5,226 bases of DNA from Syntrophaceae bacterium. GTDB lineage: Bacteria > Desulfobacterota > Desulfomonilia > Desulfomonilales > Desulfomonilaceae. The notes beneath the pieces are model-generated. The model ran no database searches and was not told the origin of the DNA. It saw nothing but the letters and a program-made list of their open reading frames with translations. Below, piece after piece: positions 1 through 4,790 of the stretch. The position numbers and the translations under genes were made by a program. Every line of letters begins with the position of its first letter. Position 1 is the stretch's first letter. The stretch covers positions 1 through 5,226 of the forward strand of contig JACWAG010000370.1 of assembly GCA_014874425.1 (NCBI GenBank). The letters are read 5' to 3'.

Positions 1-412
1 GATATTCTTTGATCTGAGGAATCCAGATCGATTTTACCGGTAAGTCCTTACCGAATCGCTCCGCCAGATGGAGAAAACACTGTGTCAATCTTTCTCTATT
101 CTCACTGGTCCTGACGTCCGGATAAGTGAGGCAGAGTTCTATTGATTTCCAAAGAGTCAACTCTTTCCTAACTCCCTCTTCGAGGACAAGACCTGACGGA
201 ATCTCCCATCGCTGATTCTTGAACATCCTGATGCAGACTTCCCTCGAGTTGGCGTCCAGAGAACCGTAATCTCCCGAACGACAAGCACGTTTTACATCCT
301 TCTCGATTTCTTCAGCTTCTGATTTGAGTCTGGCATCTGTAGCCACACCAACTTCCTTACCGAATACCCTGATCTTGAAATGCCACTTCTTTCCGCGTTT
401 CTTTACTGCCAT
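1..412 (-). CDS. int: Phage-type tyrosine recombinase (integrase), N-terminal part, cut by window edge
   Basis: The frame is open from the ATG at 412 to the left edge, giving 137 visible residues. It opens with a basic stretch (MAVKKRGKKWHFKIRVFGKE) typical of the arm-binding/N-terminal segment of phage and genomic-island integrases. After a charged helical region, residues about 85-137 resemble a SAM-like core-binding domain, with a helical segment ending in the motif IWIPQIKEY; many phage integrases have a similar '...I...I..Y' end to this region. The catalytic R...HxxR...Y domain would lie beyond the left edge, so activity cannot be judged. The start is well supported: AAAGGAG lies 8 nt upstream, inside the end of the preceding gene. 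It overlaps the excisionase-like gene by 10 bp, so the two are probably translated from one message. Assignment to the tyrosine-recombinase family is inference from this N-terminal pattern. Confidence 0.8.
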   Translation of the reverse strand, partial: MAVKKRGKKWHFKIRVFGKEVGVATDARLKSEAEEIEKDVKRACRSGDYGSLDANSREVCIRMFKNQRWEIPSGLVLEEGVRKELTLWKSIELCLTYPDVRTSENRERLTQCFLHLAERFGKDLPVKSIWIPQIKEY

Positions 413-690
413 TGGCTCATCTCCTTTCGGAGATCTGCCCGAGAATCCTTAACCGATTTCTTTTCCCTACCTCCCTTCCGAGGTGAATTTACTTTACTAG
501 GGGCAGAGCAGTCAATACGAGCGGGTACGGTCTGTCTTTCAATGTATTCTTGAATCTGGTCGGGCCTGAACCTACGCTCCTTGTCGTTGATCTCCACATA
601 AGCAATTCGTCCTTCTCGACATAGTCGATGAAGGGTTTTCTTGGAGATACCCAATTCAGAGGCTGCTTCTTCAGGTTTTAGAAGATTCAT
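403..690 (-). CDS. Excisionase-family small HTH DNA-binding protein
   Basis: This 95-residue protein starts MNLLKPEEAASELGISKKTL. Residues about 3-53 form a winged-helix/MerR-like HTH of the excisionase (HTH_17) type: 'kpeEAAseLGISkkTLhRLcReGrI' followed by a basic wing and 'FRPDQIQEYIERQ'. Such proteins bind and bend attachment-site DNA to steer the integrase toward excision, or act as small regulators. Residues 54-95 are a basic, Ser/Lys-rich tail with no recognisable fold. The frame stays open upstream to an ATG at 795, but those 35 residues do not look like a folded domain, and the HTH family normally begins within a few residues of 'L.peEaA'; 690 is therefore preferred, although its upstream SD (AGAAAG) is weak. 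A poor promoter-like pair, TTGAAT (741-736) and GATTAT (719-714) with a 16-nt spacer, lies just upstream. The gene overlaps the integrase by 10 bp, the usual xis-int order. The role is inferred from domain and position. Confidence 0.8.
   Translation of the reverse strand: MNLLKPEEAASELGISKKTLHRLCREGRIAYVEINDKERRFRPDQIQEYIERQTVPARIDCSAPSKVNSPRKGGREKKSVKDSRADLRKEMSQWQ
421..427 (-). promoter_or_regulatory. Strong Shine-Dalgarno for the integrase
   Basis: AAAGGAG (minus strand) ends 8 nt before the ATG at 412. It sits within the last codons of the upstream HTH gene. It fixes the integrase start and points to translational coupling. An ATG at 420 directly abuts this motif, but it is only an internal codon of the upstream gene (followed by SQWQ and stop). 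Confidence 0.75.
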
Positions 691-847
691 ACTTTCTGCG
701 CCAATTCGGGAAAATAATCGTAGTTGACGATTTCCATTCAAGCCTATCTTCCTGAAACGATGGAGAAAGGGTGTAGGCAGTTGAATGAAGAACAATCTAT
801 AGGAACTTCAGTGTATCGCCGCAGCTCGGTTCCGCATCTCCTCTATG

Positions 848-2056
848 TTAAGCTGTGCGATCAGGCACCTGGCCGGCTGAGAGAACTGGCAGTTTTGTAA
901 ATACACCAACTAAGCGTTTCACTGCGATTTCACAATATTCTTCAGAGATATCTACCCCGATAAACTTTCTATTGTTTAACAGAGCCATTTTTAGGGTCGT
1001 GCCTGATCCACAAAATGGGTCAAAAATGAGGTCACCAGGATTGCTCCATGTGATTATGTGATCATTGGGTAACTGCTCAGGGAAGGTAGCCGGATGTTGA
1101 TATGCGATCTTATCTCTACTGCCAAAACCATATCCGTTTTTTATTATCCAAATATTGGATCTTTGTTTATAACCGTATCTGCCATCTTCCGAACGACCAG
1201 AGCTGCCTTTACCTTCATTTTTCAAATTTCGACGTTTCAAAGAGCCATCGCAATTTCTAGTCGATAGTTGCCCCCAACTTCCCTCCCATAACTTTGGAAC
1301 ATCGCAAATGGGGTTGAATGTTTTAGGCTTACCCTTTGACAGAATAATCATAAAATCAAATATTTGTGTGTATCTGTTAATACTAGGGTACGACACGCCG
1401 GTTTTCTGGTAAATCATTATGTCGTGAACGTTAAACCCTATCTCTTTGAAATATAAAGATTGCTTGAATGATGTTAGGGACTTACTGCCATTAATCACAC
1501 CATCATTTACCACCCACACTACAATGCCACCCGGTTTTATGACGCGATATAATGCTTCAGCGGTGGCCTCAAAGTTGAACTTGTATCCTTCATAGTTGCG
1601 GAGCTGATCGTAGGGAGGGCTTGTCACAACCAAATCGATTACCTCATCAGAGACATTTTTTCTCATGAACTCAACGCAATCCCCGCAATGGACTCCCATT
1701 TCTTTCGACGGGATCTTCTGCCATCCGGACGACTCTTCATCGGATATTCCAAGGTCTGAGAGTTTGAGATCCTTCTCTAAAAAAATGGGAGGACCGTCAT
1801 CGCCAATTGAATAGGAATCGAAGTATTGATCGAGTGAGTTTGGAAATTCAGAAATTTCGTCAGGTTCGGAGTTATCTACTTCGGCCGTATCTGACGTGTT
1901 TAAAATCGGATCTTGATTAGGAAGATTCCCAGTATGTTCTTCTGACACAGGATTTTCTCCTACTGGTACAAAGGCGCTAGATATCTCCAAAGATTCTTGA
2001 GATTCTGAAGCTTGCGTTTTTTCAAAAAGTTCACTCTCAATATTACAATTTCTCAT
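848..2056 (-). CDS. Beta-class amino-methyltransferase (N4-cytosine or N6-adenine DNA MTase) with acidic N-terminal extension
   Basis: This 402-residue protein transfers a methyl group from S-adenosylmethionine to an exocyclic amine of DNA. The catalytic motif IV, TSPPY, is at residues 145-149; PGG at 175-177 belongs to the following strand region. Motif X is HPATFPEQLP (321-330), motif I, the AdoMet-binding loop, is DPFCGSGTT (346-354), and motif II is GVDISEEY (367-374). The order IV...X-I marks the beta class; the variable region between about 215 and 320 is the likely target-recognition part. TSPPY is common in N4-cytosine enzymes but also occurs in N6-adenine ones, so the modified base is open. 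Residues 1-120 are extra: 28 Asp/Glu against 6 Lys/Arg, with no recognised domain. The start is supported by AAGAGGG 8 nt upstream. An internal Met120 would give a bare MTase but has no good SD. No restriction endonuclease gene lies in the window, so it looks like an orphan methyltransferase of a mobile element. Confidence 0.92.
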   Translation of the reverse strand: MRNCNIESELFEKTQASESQESLEISSAFVPVGENPVSEEHTGNLPNQDPILNTSDTAEVDNSEPDEISEFPNSLDQYFDSYSIGDDGPPIFLEKDLKLSDLGISDEESSGWQKIPSKEMGVHCGDCVEFMRKNVSDEVIDLVVTSPPYDQLRNYEGYKFNFEATAEALYRVIKPGGIVVWVVNDGVINGSKSLTSFKQSLYFKEIGFNVHDIMIYQKTGVSYPSINRYTQIFDFMIILSKGKPKTFNPICDVPKLWEGSWGQLSTRNCDGSLKRRNLKNEGKGSSGRSEDGRYGYKQRSNIWIIKNGYGFGSRDKIAYQHPATFPEQLPNDHIITWSNPGDLIFDPFCGSGTTLKMALLNNRKFIGVDISEEYCEIAVKRLVGVFTKLPVLSAGQVPDRTA

Positions 2057-2064
2057 GGTGCTAA

Positions 2065-2071
2065 CCCTCTT
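2065..2071 (-). promoter_or_regulatory. Shine-Dalgarno for the methyltransferase
   Basis: AAGAGGG (minus strand) lies 8 nt upstream of the ATG at 2056. It favours the long form of the methyltransferase with its acidic extension over a start at the internal Met120. A GATAAT -10-like hexamer lies a little further upstream, but no matching -35 was found. Confidence 0.6.
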
Positions 2072-2118
2072 AATAGTTTATTATCAGCAGTCATATCAAT
2101 TAGTTAGTTCCTCATGTC

Positions 2119-2153
2119 AGGGGTAAAATCTCTAGAGTGAGGCTTTTACCCCT
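2119..2153. promoter_or_regulatory. 10-bp perfect inverted repeat upstream of the methyltransferase
   Basis: AGGGGTAAAA (2119-2128) and TTTTACCCCT (2144-2153) are exact inverted copies with a 15-nt spacer, and the spacer itself holds the 8-bp palindrome CTCTAGAG (2130-2137). The site lies 63-97 bp upstream of the methyltransferase start. No T-run follows the stem on either strand, so it does not look like an intrinsic terminator. A palindromic operator in front of the methyltransferase, or a transcript hairpin, is plausible; a CTGACA -35-like hexamer partly overlaps its left arm when read on the minus strand. Function is inferred. Confidence 0.45.
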
Positions 2154-2209
2154 AATAATGCAGGCTTTATTATTGCTGCTGCCTCAATAGAACTGAGTCT
2201 GATGGGGCG

Positions 2210-2377
2210 CTAACTATGGTTATTTGAGGTGTCCTGAGCAGTTCCTGCGAGCACGAACTTAAAAACTTTATTGTCAACATCCTTGGCCTCGATGGACATC
2301 CTTTGGCGAATAGAGAACTTCCTGAGAAATTCCGAAAGTTCATCTACATCCAACCGTATTTCAAGGCTGTAAAAATT
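2210..2377 (-). pseudogene. Coding-like remnant in the shifted frame after the Sel1-repeat gene
   Basis: In the frame one base off from the Sel1-repeat gene, the minus strand is open from just after a TAA at 2380-2378 to a TAG at 2212-2210. It reads as convincing protein: NFYSLEIRLDVDELSEF, then LRKFSIRQRMSIEAKD and VDNKVFKFVLAGTAQDTSNN. It has alternating hydrophobic and charged residues and no start codon with an SD; only an internal Met (RMSIEA) and a TTG are available. It overlaps the last 11 codons of the Sel1-repeat gene, whose own ending (KIFTALKYGWM) looks less natural. One extra base in the A/T run at about 2385-2371 would join the two. It is therefore probably the displaced C-terminus of that gene, or the tail of another eroded gene. 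I recognise no family. Confidence 0.45.
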
Positions 2378-3204
2378 TTATTTTTGGCTTTTAGTTCGGG
2401 CAACTCCGATTCGATCTTTGTGATCATAAAAAACGCGAACAGACTTCTCAGTTCAACAGCCTTTCGAAAGAATTTTGTAGCTTTTTTCGGGCTTTTCTTC
2501 ACATCCAGACCTTCATAATAAATCAGCCCCGGCTCGTAACAGGCCAAGCCGTGTTTTTGATCAGCAGCCTTGCGTAACCAGGGTCGAGCCAAGGTGTATT
2601 TTTTCTGAACCCAATCTCCACGGACATGGATCATGCCGAGTTCATACTGGGCGTCAGCATTTCCTTTTTCCGCCTCCAGTCGATACAAATTTACTATTTC
2701 CGACTTATCTGCTCTGACTTGGCCATCACCGTCATACACATAAGCTAACCTATATTGGGCCAAGGGGTGACCATTGGCAGCCGCCTTTTTAAACCATCTT
2801 AGAGCCTTTGTGGGATTCTTGGGTAAACCGTAACCATGCAGATACATTTCAGCCAAAATATACTGCGCATCAACACATCCACGATAGGCCGACGGTAAAT
2901 ACCAATACAGCGCTGCCGCAAAATTTTGTTGATATCCAAATTCGCTAGCGTACCAAAGCATCAGCGTAAAGCTATGTCCGCCGACTATACGGGTAGTTTC
3001 TATTACGGGGCCTATTTCGACTGAAGTCGAATCCTTCCCAAATGGTTGGCCATAATAAAAGCAGTTGCCATGATGAAACAAACATTTGGGATCTTCTTCT
3101 ATTACACGTGCTAAAGGGTGATTCTGGAGAGGCTTAGAAAGAATACGGCGACTTTCTACTACGTTTTCTTCGTCTTCAATATTCAATTTAAGCTGTTGCA
3201 TCAT
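2344..3204 (-). CDS. Sel1-like repeat protein, possibly frameshifted at its C-terminus
   Basis: This 286-residue protein has no signal peptide or membrane segment. Residues about 1-107 form an N-terminal part of unknown type. Sel1-like repeats then follow at roughly 108-145, 146-181, 182-217 and 218-253; good examples are 'DAQYILAEMYLHGYGLPKNP' and 'DAQYELGMIHVRGDWV'. Sel1 repeats are helical hairpins that act as protein-interaction scaffolds; the partner here is unknown. The last repeat is odd: Pro225 in ACYEPGLIYYEG stands where a Leu is usual. The start is well supported: AGGAAGGA lies 4 nt before the first of two adjacent ATGs (7 nt before the second). The ending looks artificial, because a coding-like stretch continues past the stop in another frame (2210-2377). 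The gene is separated from its right-hand neighbours by about 470 bp of hairpin-rich DNA and may have its own promoter. The family is clear; the function is not. Confidence 0.85.
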   Translation of the reverse strand: MMQQLKLNIEDEENVVESRRILSKPLQNHPLARVIEEDPKCLFHHGNCFYYGQPFGKDSTSVEIGPVIETTRIVGGHSFTLMLWYASEFGYQQNFAAALYWYLPSAYRGCVDAQYILAEMYLHGYGLPKNPTKALRWFKKAAANGHPLAQYRLAYVYDGDGQVRADKSEIVNLYRLEAEKGNADAQYELGMIHVRGDWVQKKYTLARPWLRKAADQKHGLACYEPGLIYYEGLDVKKSPKKATKFFRKAVELRSLFAFFMITKIESELPELKAKNKIFTALKYGWM

Positions 3205-3208
3205 CTTG

Positions 3209-3229
3209 TCCTTCCTGGATTCAAATCCA
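3209..3229 (-). promoter_or_regulatory. Shine-Dalgarno of the Sel1-repeat gene joined to a short palindrome
   Basis: AGGAAGGA (3216-3209, minus strand) supports the start at 3204. Directly abutting it is TGGATT-TG-AATCCA (3229-3216), a 6-bp inverted repeat with a 2-nt spacer that ends at the first base of the SD. It could be an operator or occlude the SD, or it may be chance at this length. Confidence 0.5.
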
Positions 3230-3350
3230 TGATCATTAAAAAATTTTCAAACATTCGACCTTTGTATATAGCCATGCTCGGCCCCCACAGGCGCTGCACA
3301 TTCGTTGCCGATAGCGCTAGTTCACAGCATTAGTGTTGCTATTTGCATTT

Positions 3351-3373
3351 CCATGAGAAACGTAGCCTCATGG
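3351..3373. repeat. 7-bp perfect stem-loop
   Basis: CCATGAG (3351-3357) and CTCATGG (3367-3373) pair perfectly around a 9-nt loop. No U-run follows on either strand. It is part of a cluster of hairpins between the Sel1-repeat gene and the 40-codon ORF. Confidence 0.35.
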
Positions 3374-3425
3374 CCCCCGATTAAGTTTTTGGCTATTTGG
3401 AAGGAGCTGTTTGGGAAAGCTTGAA

Positions 3426-3470
3426 GGCCATCATAAAAACAATTTGCTTGTTTTACAGTAAATGACGGCC
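3426..3470. repeat. Long imperfect stem-loop adjoining the double-hairpin repeat
   Basis: The outer stem pairs GGCCATCAT (3426-3434) with ATGACGGCC (3462-3470), 8 of 9 positions. The inner stem pairs AAAACAA (3436-3442) with TTGTTTT (3448-3454) perfectly around a 5-nt loop. A 7-nt bulge lies on one side. It abuts repeat copy 1 and has no counterpart beside copy 2. Confidence 0.45.
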
Positions 3471-3573
3471 TATATTTGGATTACACAGCTTCCTTCCAAG
3501 AAGTTGTTAATGCCTTACGAAAACCGCTGTACGCCGCCAAAGCATGAGCGGTTTTCGCGTTTTTGTGACCATT
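3468..3573. repeat. Double stem-loop intergenic repeat, copy 1
   Basis: This copy aligns along its length with 4791-4898, with single-base indels only near the ends. It contains stem I, CAGCTTC (3486-3492) with GAAGTTG (3500-3506), which includes one G-T pair, and stem II, CGAAAACCGCT (3518-3528) with AGCGGTTTTCG (3547-3557), perfect over 11 bp around an 18-nt loop. On the plus strand the second stem is followed by GCG and TTTTT, so it could terminate transcripts running rightward, although no such gene is evident. The loop (3529-3546) is nearly the same in both copies. It could be a structured RNA motif, a terminator or a folded recombination site. Confidence 0.75.
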
Positions 3574-3608
3574 CAATTTGAACTATCCCATATTCCTATC
3601 CGCCTTTC

Positions 3609-3639
3609 ATCTCTGGTCAGTCGTTTAGCGACCGGAGAT
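3609..3639. terminator. Possible stem-loop terminator (plus-strand reading)
   Basis: ATCTCTGGTC (3609-3618) pairs with GACCGGAGAT (3630-3639) at all 10 positions, counting one T-G wobble, around an 11-nt loop. On the plus strand it is followed by TTCTATTTTC, a weak T-rich tract. No plus-strand gene clearly needs it, so it may instead be one more hairpin of this structured region. Confidence 0.35.
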
Positions 3640-3676
3640 TTCTATTTTCAATGTTGTCATGATATCGTCAGCGCCT

Positions 3677-3799
3677 CTATCGATTATAAAGAAATGCTAG
3701 TTGGGCCTTCGCCAGCGCAAATGTTGGGTTCAAGTTTACCCCAGGACACTGCAGAATCTTTGCGACTTCACTTAATATCAAGAGACCTCTGATGTGCAT
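3677..3799 (-). CDS. 40-residue ORF translationally coupled to the upstream unknown gene
   Basis: The ATG overlaps the stop of the 139-residue gene in a TGATG arrangement, and AAGGAG lies 9 nt upstream, which is a good start context. The product begins MHIRGLLILSEVAKILQC and ends with PTFALAKAQLAFLYNR. That last part resembles the first helix of a Sel1 repeat (A..AQ..L..LY), and in the next frame it would continue as RGADDI before a stop. It may be a real coupled small protein or a truncated or frameshifted piece of a Sel1-type gene. A perfect TATAAT lies inside its last codons. No function can be assigned. Confidence 0.45.
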   Translation of the reverse strand: MHIRGLLILSEVAKILQCPGVNLNPTFALAKAQLAFLYNR

Positions 3800-4218
3800 C
3801 AATTGCCACTCCTTGTTGTCGATTGCACCGTTCGGTTCATTATTTCGAGTGTATTAATGTCAAGAGCGCCTAAACCCATTAAGAAAAAATTTGGGTATTC
3901 GTAACCATTAATTCTTTCCTGGCTATCTCCAGGAATTACAAATGTTCCGGTCAAGAGTGTTTCTAATATTTCATTGTCAAGGCCCAGTATTTCGACAAAA
4001 GCTCTCACATACATTTCACCCTCTGCCGCCCACTGTTCAAGCCATGTGAGTTGGTGCGATTTTTCATACGATATCCCCAACTTTTCGGATCTGTTTTGAA
4101 TGTGGACAGGAAGATGGTGGGCCATGGACCTTTCTAGGAGACCTGCAAATTCTGCCTGCCATTTTTCGGATGCATTGTTGACTATGTCGGGAAAGTTCCT
4201 GATTTCTTCTAATGTCAT
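3799..4218 (-). CDS. Hypothetical protein of 139 residues, family not recognised
   Basis: The protein begins MTLEEIRNFPDIVNNASEKW. It appears soluble and mostly helical, and is acidic over its first 90 residues. It has no signal peptide, membrane segment, cysteine cluster or known catalytic motif. Visible features are 'SHQLTWLEQWAAEGEMYVRA' (about 54-73), and a more hydrophobic region with 'NFFLMGLGALDINTLEIMNR' (about 110-129). The start is well supported by AGAGGTG 7 nt upstream. It lies 213 bp downstream of the zinc-ribbon gene, on the same strand, and is coupled to a 40-codon ORF. The three lie between the two copies of the double-hairpin repeat. I do not recognise it; co-function with its neighbours is inference only. 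Confidence 0.75.
   Translation of the reverse strand: MTLEEIRNFPDIVNNASEKWQAEFAGLLERSMAHHLPVHIQNRSEKLGISYEKSHQLTWLEQWAAEGEMYVRAFVEILGLDNEILETLLTGTFVIPGDSQERINGYEYPNFFLMGLGALDINTLEIMNRTVQSTTRSGN
3809..3814 (-). promoter_or_regulatory. Shine-Dalgarno for the coupled 40-residue ORF
   Basis: AAGGAG (minus strand) lies inside the last codons of the 139-residue gene, 9 nt before the ATG at 3799. With the TGATG overlap it is the main evidence that the short ORF is translated. Confidence 0.45.
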
Positions 4219-4254
4219 TTTTTTTCACCTCTCTTTCTTTTGTTCATTTAATAT

Positions 4255-4273
4255 TGTCGAGAATGTCTCAACA
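4255..4273. promoter_or_regulatory. 8-bp inverted repeat upstream of the 139-residue gene
   Basis: TGTCGAGA (4255-4262) pairs with TCTCAACA (4266-4273) at 7 of 8 Watson-Crick positions, the other being a G-T wobble, around a 3-nt loop. It lies 37-55 bp upstream of the 139-residue gene's start and also covers the ATG (4263) of a possible plus-strand ORF. It could be an operator or an RNA hairpin; no T-run follows. Confidence 0.35.
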
Positions 4274-4466
4274 TTTTCCTCGTCAATTAGTTGAAATATC
4301 GATTCCAGTCATCATCAACCTTTCACTCGAAAAGATTCAGCTTCTATTTAACCGTATCTCCGACGCTGAACGTGCCTGCCAAGCTAAATGGGTGGCGTCT
4401 TTTTCTGAGAAACCACCCTCAGTAATTCTTATTAATCCGGCCTACCGACGTATTTCTCAGCCTTAG
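4263..4466 (+). CDS. Possible small plus-strand protein (67 residues), uncertain
   Basis: The ORF fills most of the 213-bp gap between the two minus-strand genes and overlaps the 3' end of the zinc-ribbon gene tail to tail by 35 bp. The product, MSQHFPRQLVEISIPVIINL then SLEKIQLLFNRISDAERACQ and a C-terminal 'PPSVILINPAYRRISQP', has plausible helix-forming patterns and does not read like a shadow. Against it, no Shine-Dalgarno precedes the ATG (only GAGA next to it), the start sits in a stem-loop, and it would be the only plus-strand gene. An in-frame ATG at 4212 adds a hydrophobic, less convincing N-terminus. No family is recognised; it may equally be a spurious frame. Confidence 0.3.
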   Translation: MSQHFPRQLVEISIPVIINLSLEKIQLLFNRISDAERACQAKWVASFSEKPPSVILINPAYRRISQP

Positions 4467-4752
4467 CCATGAACTCGCAGTAATCGTTGAAATTCTTAAA
4501 GTCTGCGCCGCCGTCCGAATAGTCTGGCATCAACACTATGTTCCCGCACTTGGAACACCTAATGATAAATACCCACTTTGATTCCGGTTCTGTTGTTGGC
4601 TGAACAACGATTTTTTCAGTAGTTTCGTCGCAAGAGACAAACCACTGTTTTGTCGGAAGAGTCTTAAATATACATATTTCTTTGGTATTATCGCATTTGG
4701 GACAGCTTAGAGCAGGGAATTCCCCTTCCGTTCTTGCTAATTCGCGATACAT
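4432..4752 (-). CDS. Small CxxC zinc-ribbon protein of unknown function
   Basis: This 106-residue protein has two CxxC knuckles, CPKC (Cys17, Cys20) and CSKCG (Cys66, Cys69), which together would bind one zinc ion in a zinc-ribbon fold. Strand-like segments lie between them: 'KEICIFKTLPTKQWFVSCD' and 'SKWVFIIRCSKCGNIVLMPD'. Two further cysteines, Cys27 and Cys41, may also matter. The C-terminal part (about 80-106) is probably helical. The zinc ribbon may bind nucleic acid or protein; no catalytic motif is visible. The start is very well supported by AAGGAGG 8 nt upstream. Its 5' end is 38 bp from repeat copy 2, and its closest co-directional neighbour is the 139-residue gene downstream. The specific family is not recognised. 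Confidence 0.8.
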   Translation of the reverse strand: MYRELARTEGEFPALSCPKCDNTKEICIFKTLPTKQWFVSCDETTEKIVVQPTTEPESKWVFIIRCSKCGNIVLMPDYSDGGADFKNFNDYCEFMAKAEKYVGRPD

Positions 4753-4760
4753 GATTCAAT

Positions 4761-4767
4761 CCTCCTT
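4761..4767 (-). promoter_or_regulatory. Consensus Shine-Dalgarno of the zinc-ribbon gene
   Basis: AAGGAGG (minus strand) is a full anti-SD match 8 nt upstream of the ATG at 4752, and confirms this start. Confidence 0.8.
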
Positions 4768-4790
4768 AGAAATAACTTTTTGATACTCTT

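Larger units (their letters stand above)
3205..3676. other. Gene-poor, hairpin-rich intergenic region
   Basis: No convincing gene is seen here on either strand. It holds the upstream region of the Sel1-repeat gene, several stem-loops listed separately (3351-3373, 3426-3470, 3609-3639) and one copy of the double-hairpin repeat (3468-3573). On the minus strand a perfect TATAAT (3688-3683) lies just to its right and could start a transcript through the hairpins, but no matching -35 was found. A 12-bp region near 3312-3319 includes the palindrome TAGCGCTA, which may be chance. Confidence 0.5.

Noticed and set aside
691..795. N-terminal extension of the HTH gene to an ATG at 795
   Set aside because: The extra 35 residues (MFFIQLPTPFLHRF...) do not resemble any part of the family, and the HTH fold is complete from 690.
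855..1061. Plus-strand ORF of 68 codons
   Set aside because: It lies fully antisense to the methyltransferase's conserved motif I region and has no protein-like content or SD.
2170..2343. 57-codon frame starting with the ATG directly after the Sel1-repeat gene's stop
   Set aside because: Its translation (PSRPRMLTIKFLSSCSQ...) is poor in protein-like pattern, while the neighbouring frame over the same DNA reads well, so it is probably a shadow.
2303..2518. Plus-strand ORF of 71 codons
   Set aside because: It is antisense to the Sel1-repeat gene's 3' end and has no ribosome-binding site.
3690..3735. Integron attC-like core sites (GTTGGGC and GTTGGGT on the plus strand)
   Set aside because: The two motifs are direct repeats, not the inverted RYYYAAC/GTTRRRY pair that an attC site needs, and no pairing partner was found nearby.
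3544..3792. 82-codon plus-strand ORF beginning inside repeat copy 1
   Set aside because: It has no Shine-Dalgarno, its ATG is a single-copy change within the repeat (copy 2 has AAG), it runs through the 3609-3639 stem-loop and it lies opposite the better-started 40-codon ORF.
4100..4294. Plus-strand ORF of 64 codons
   Set aside because: It is antisense to the 5' half of the 139-residue gene, whose start is well supported.
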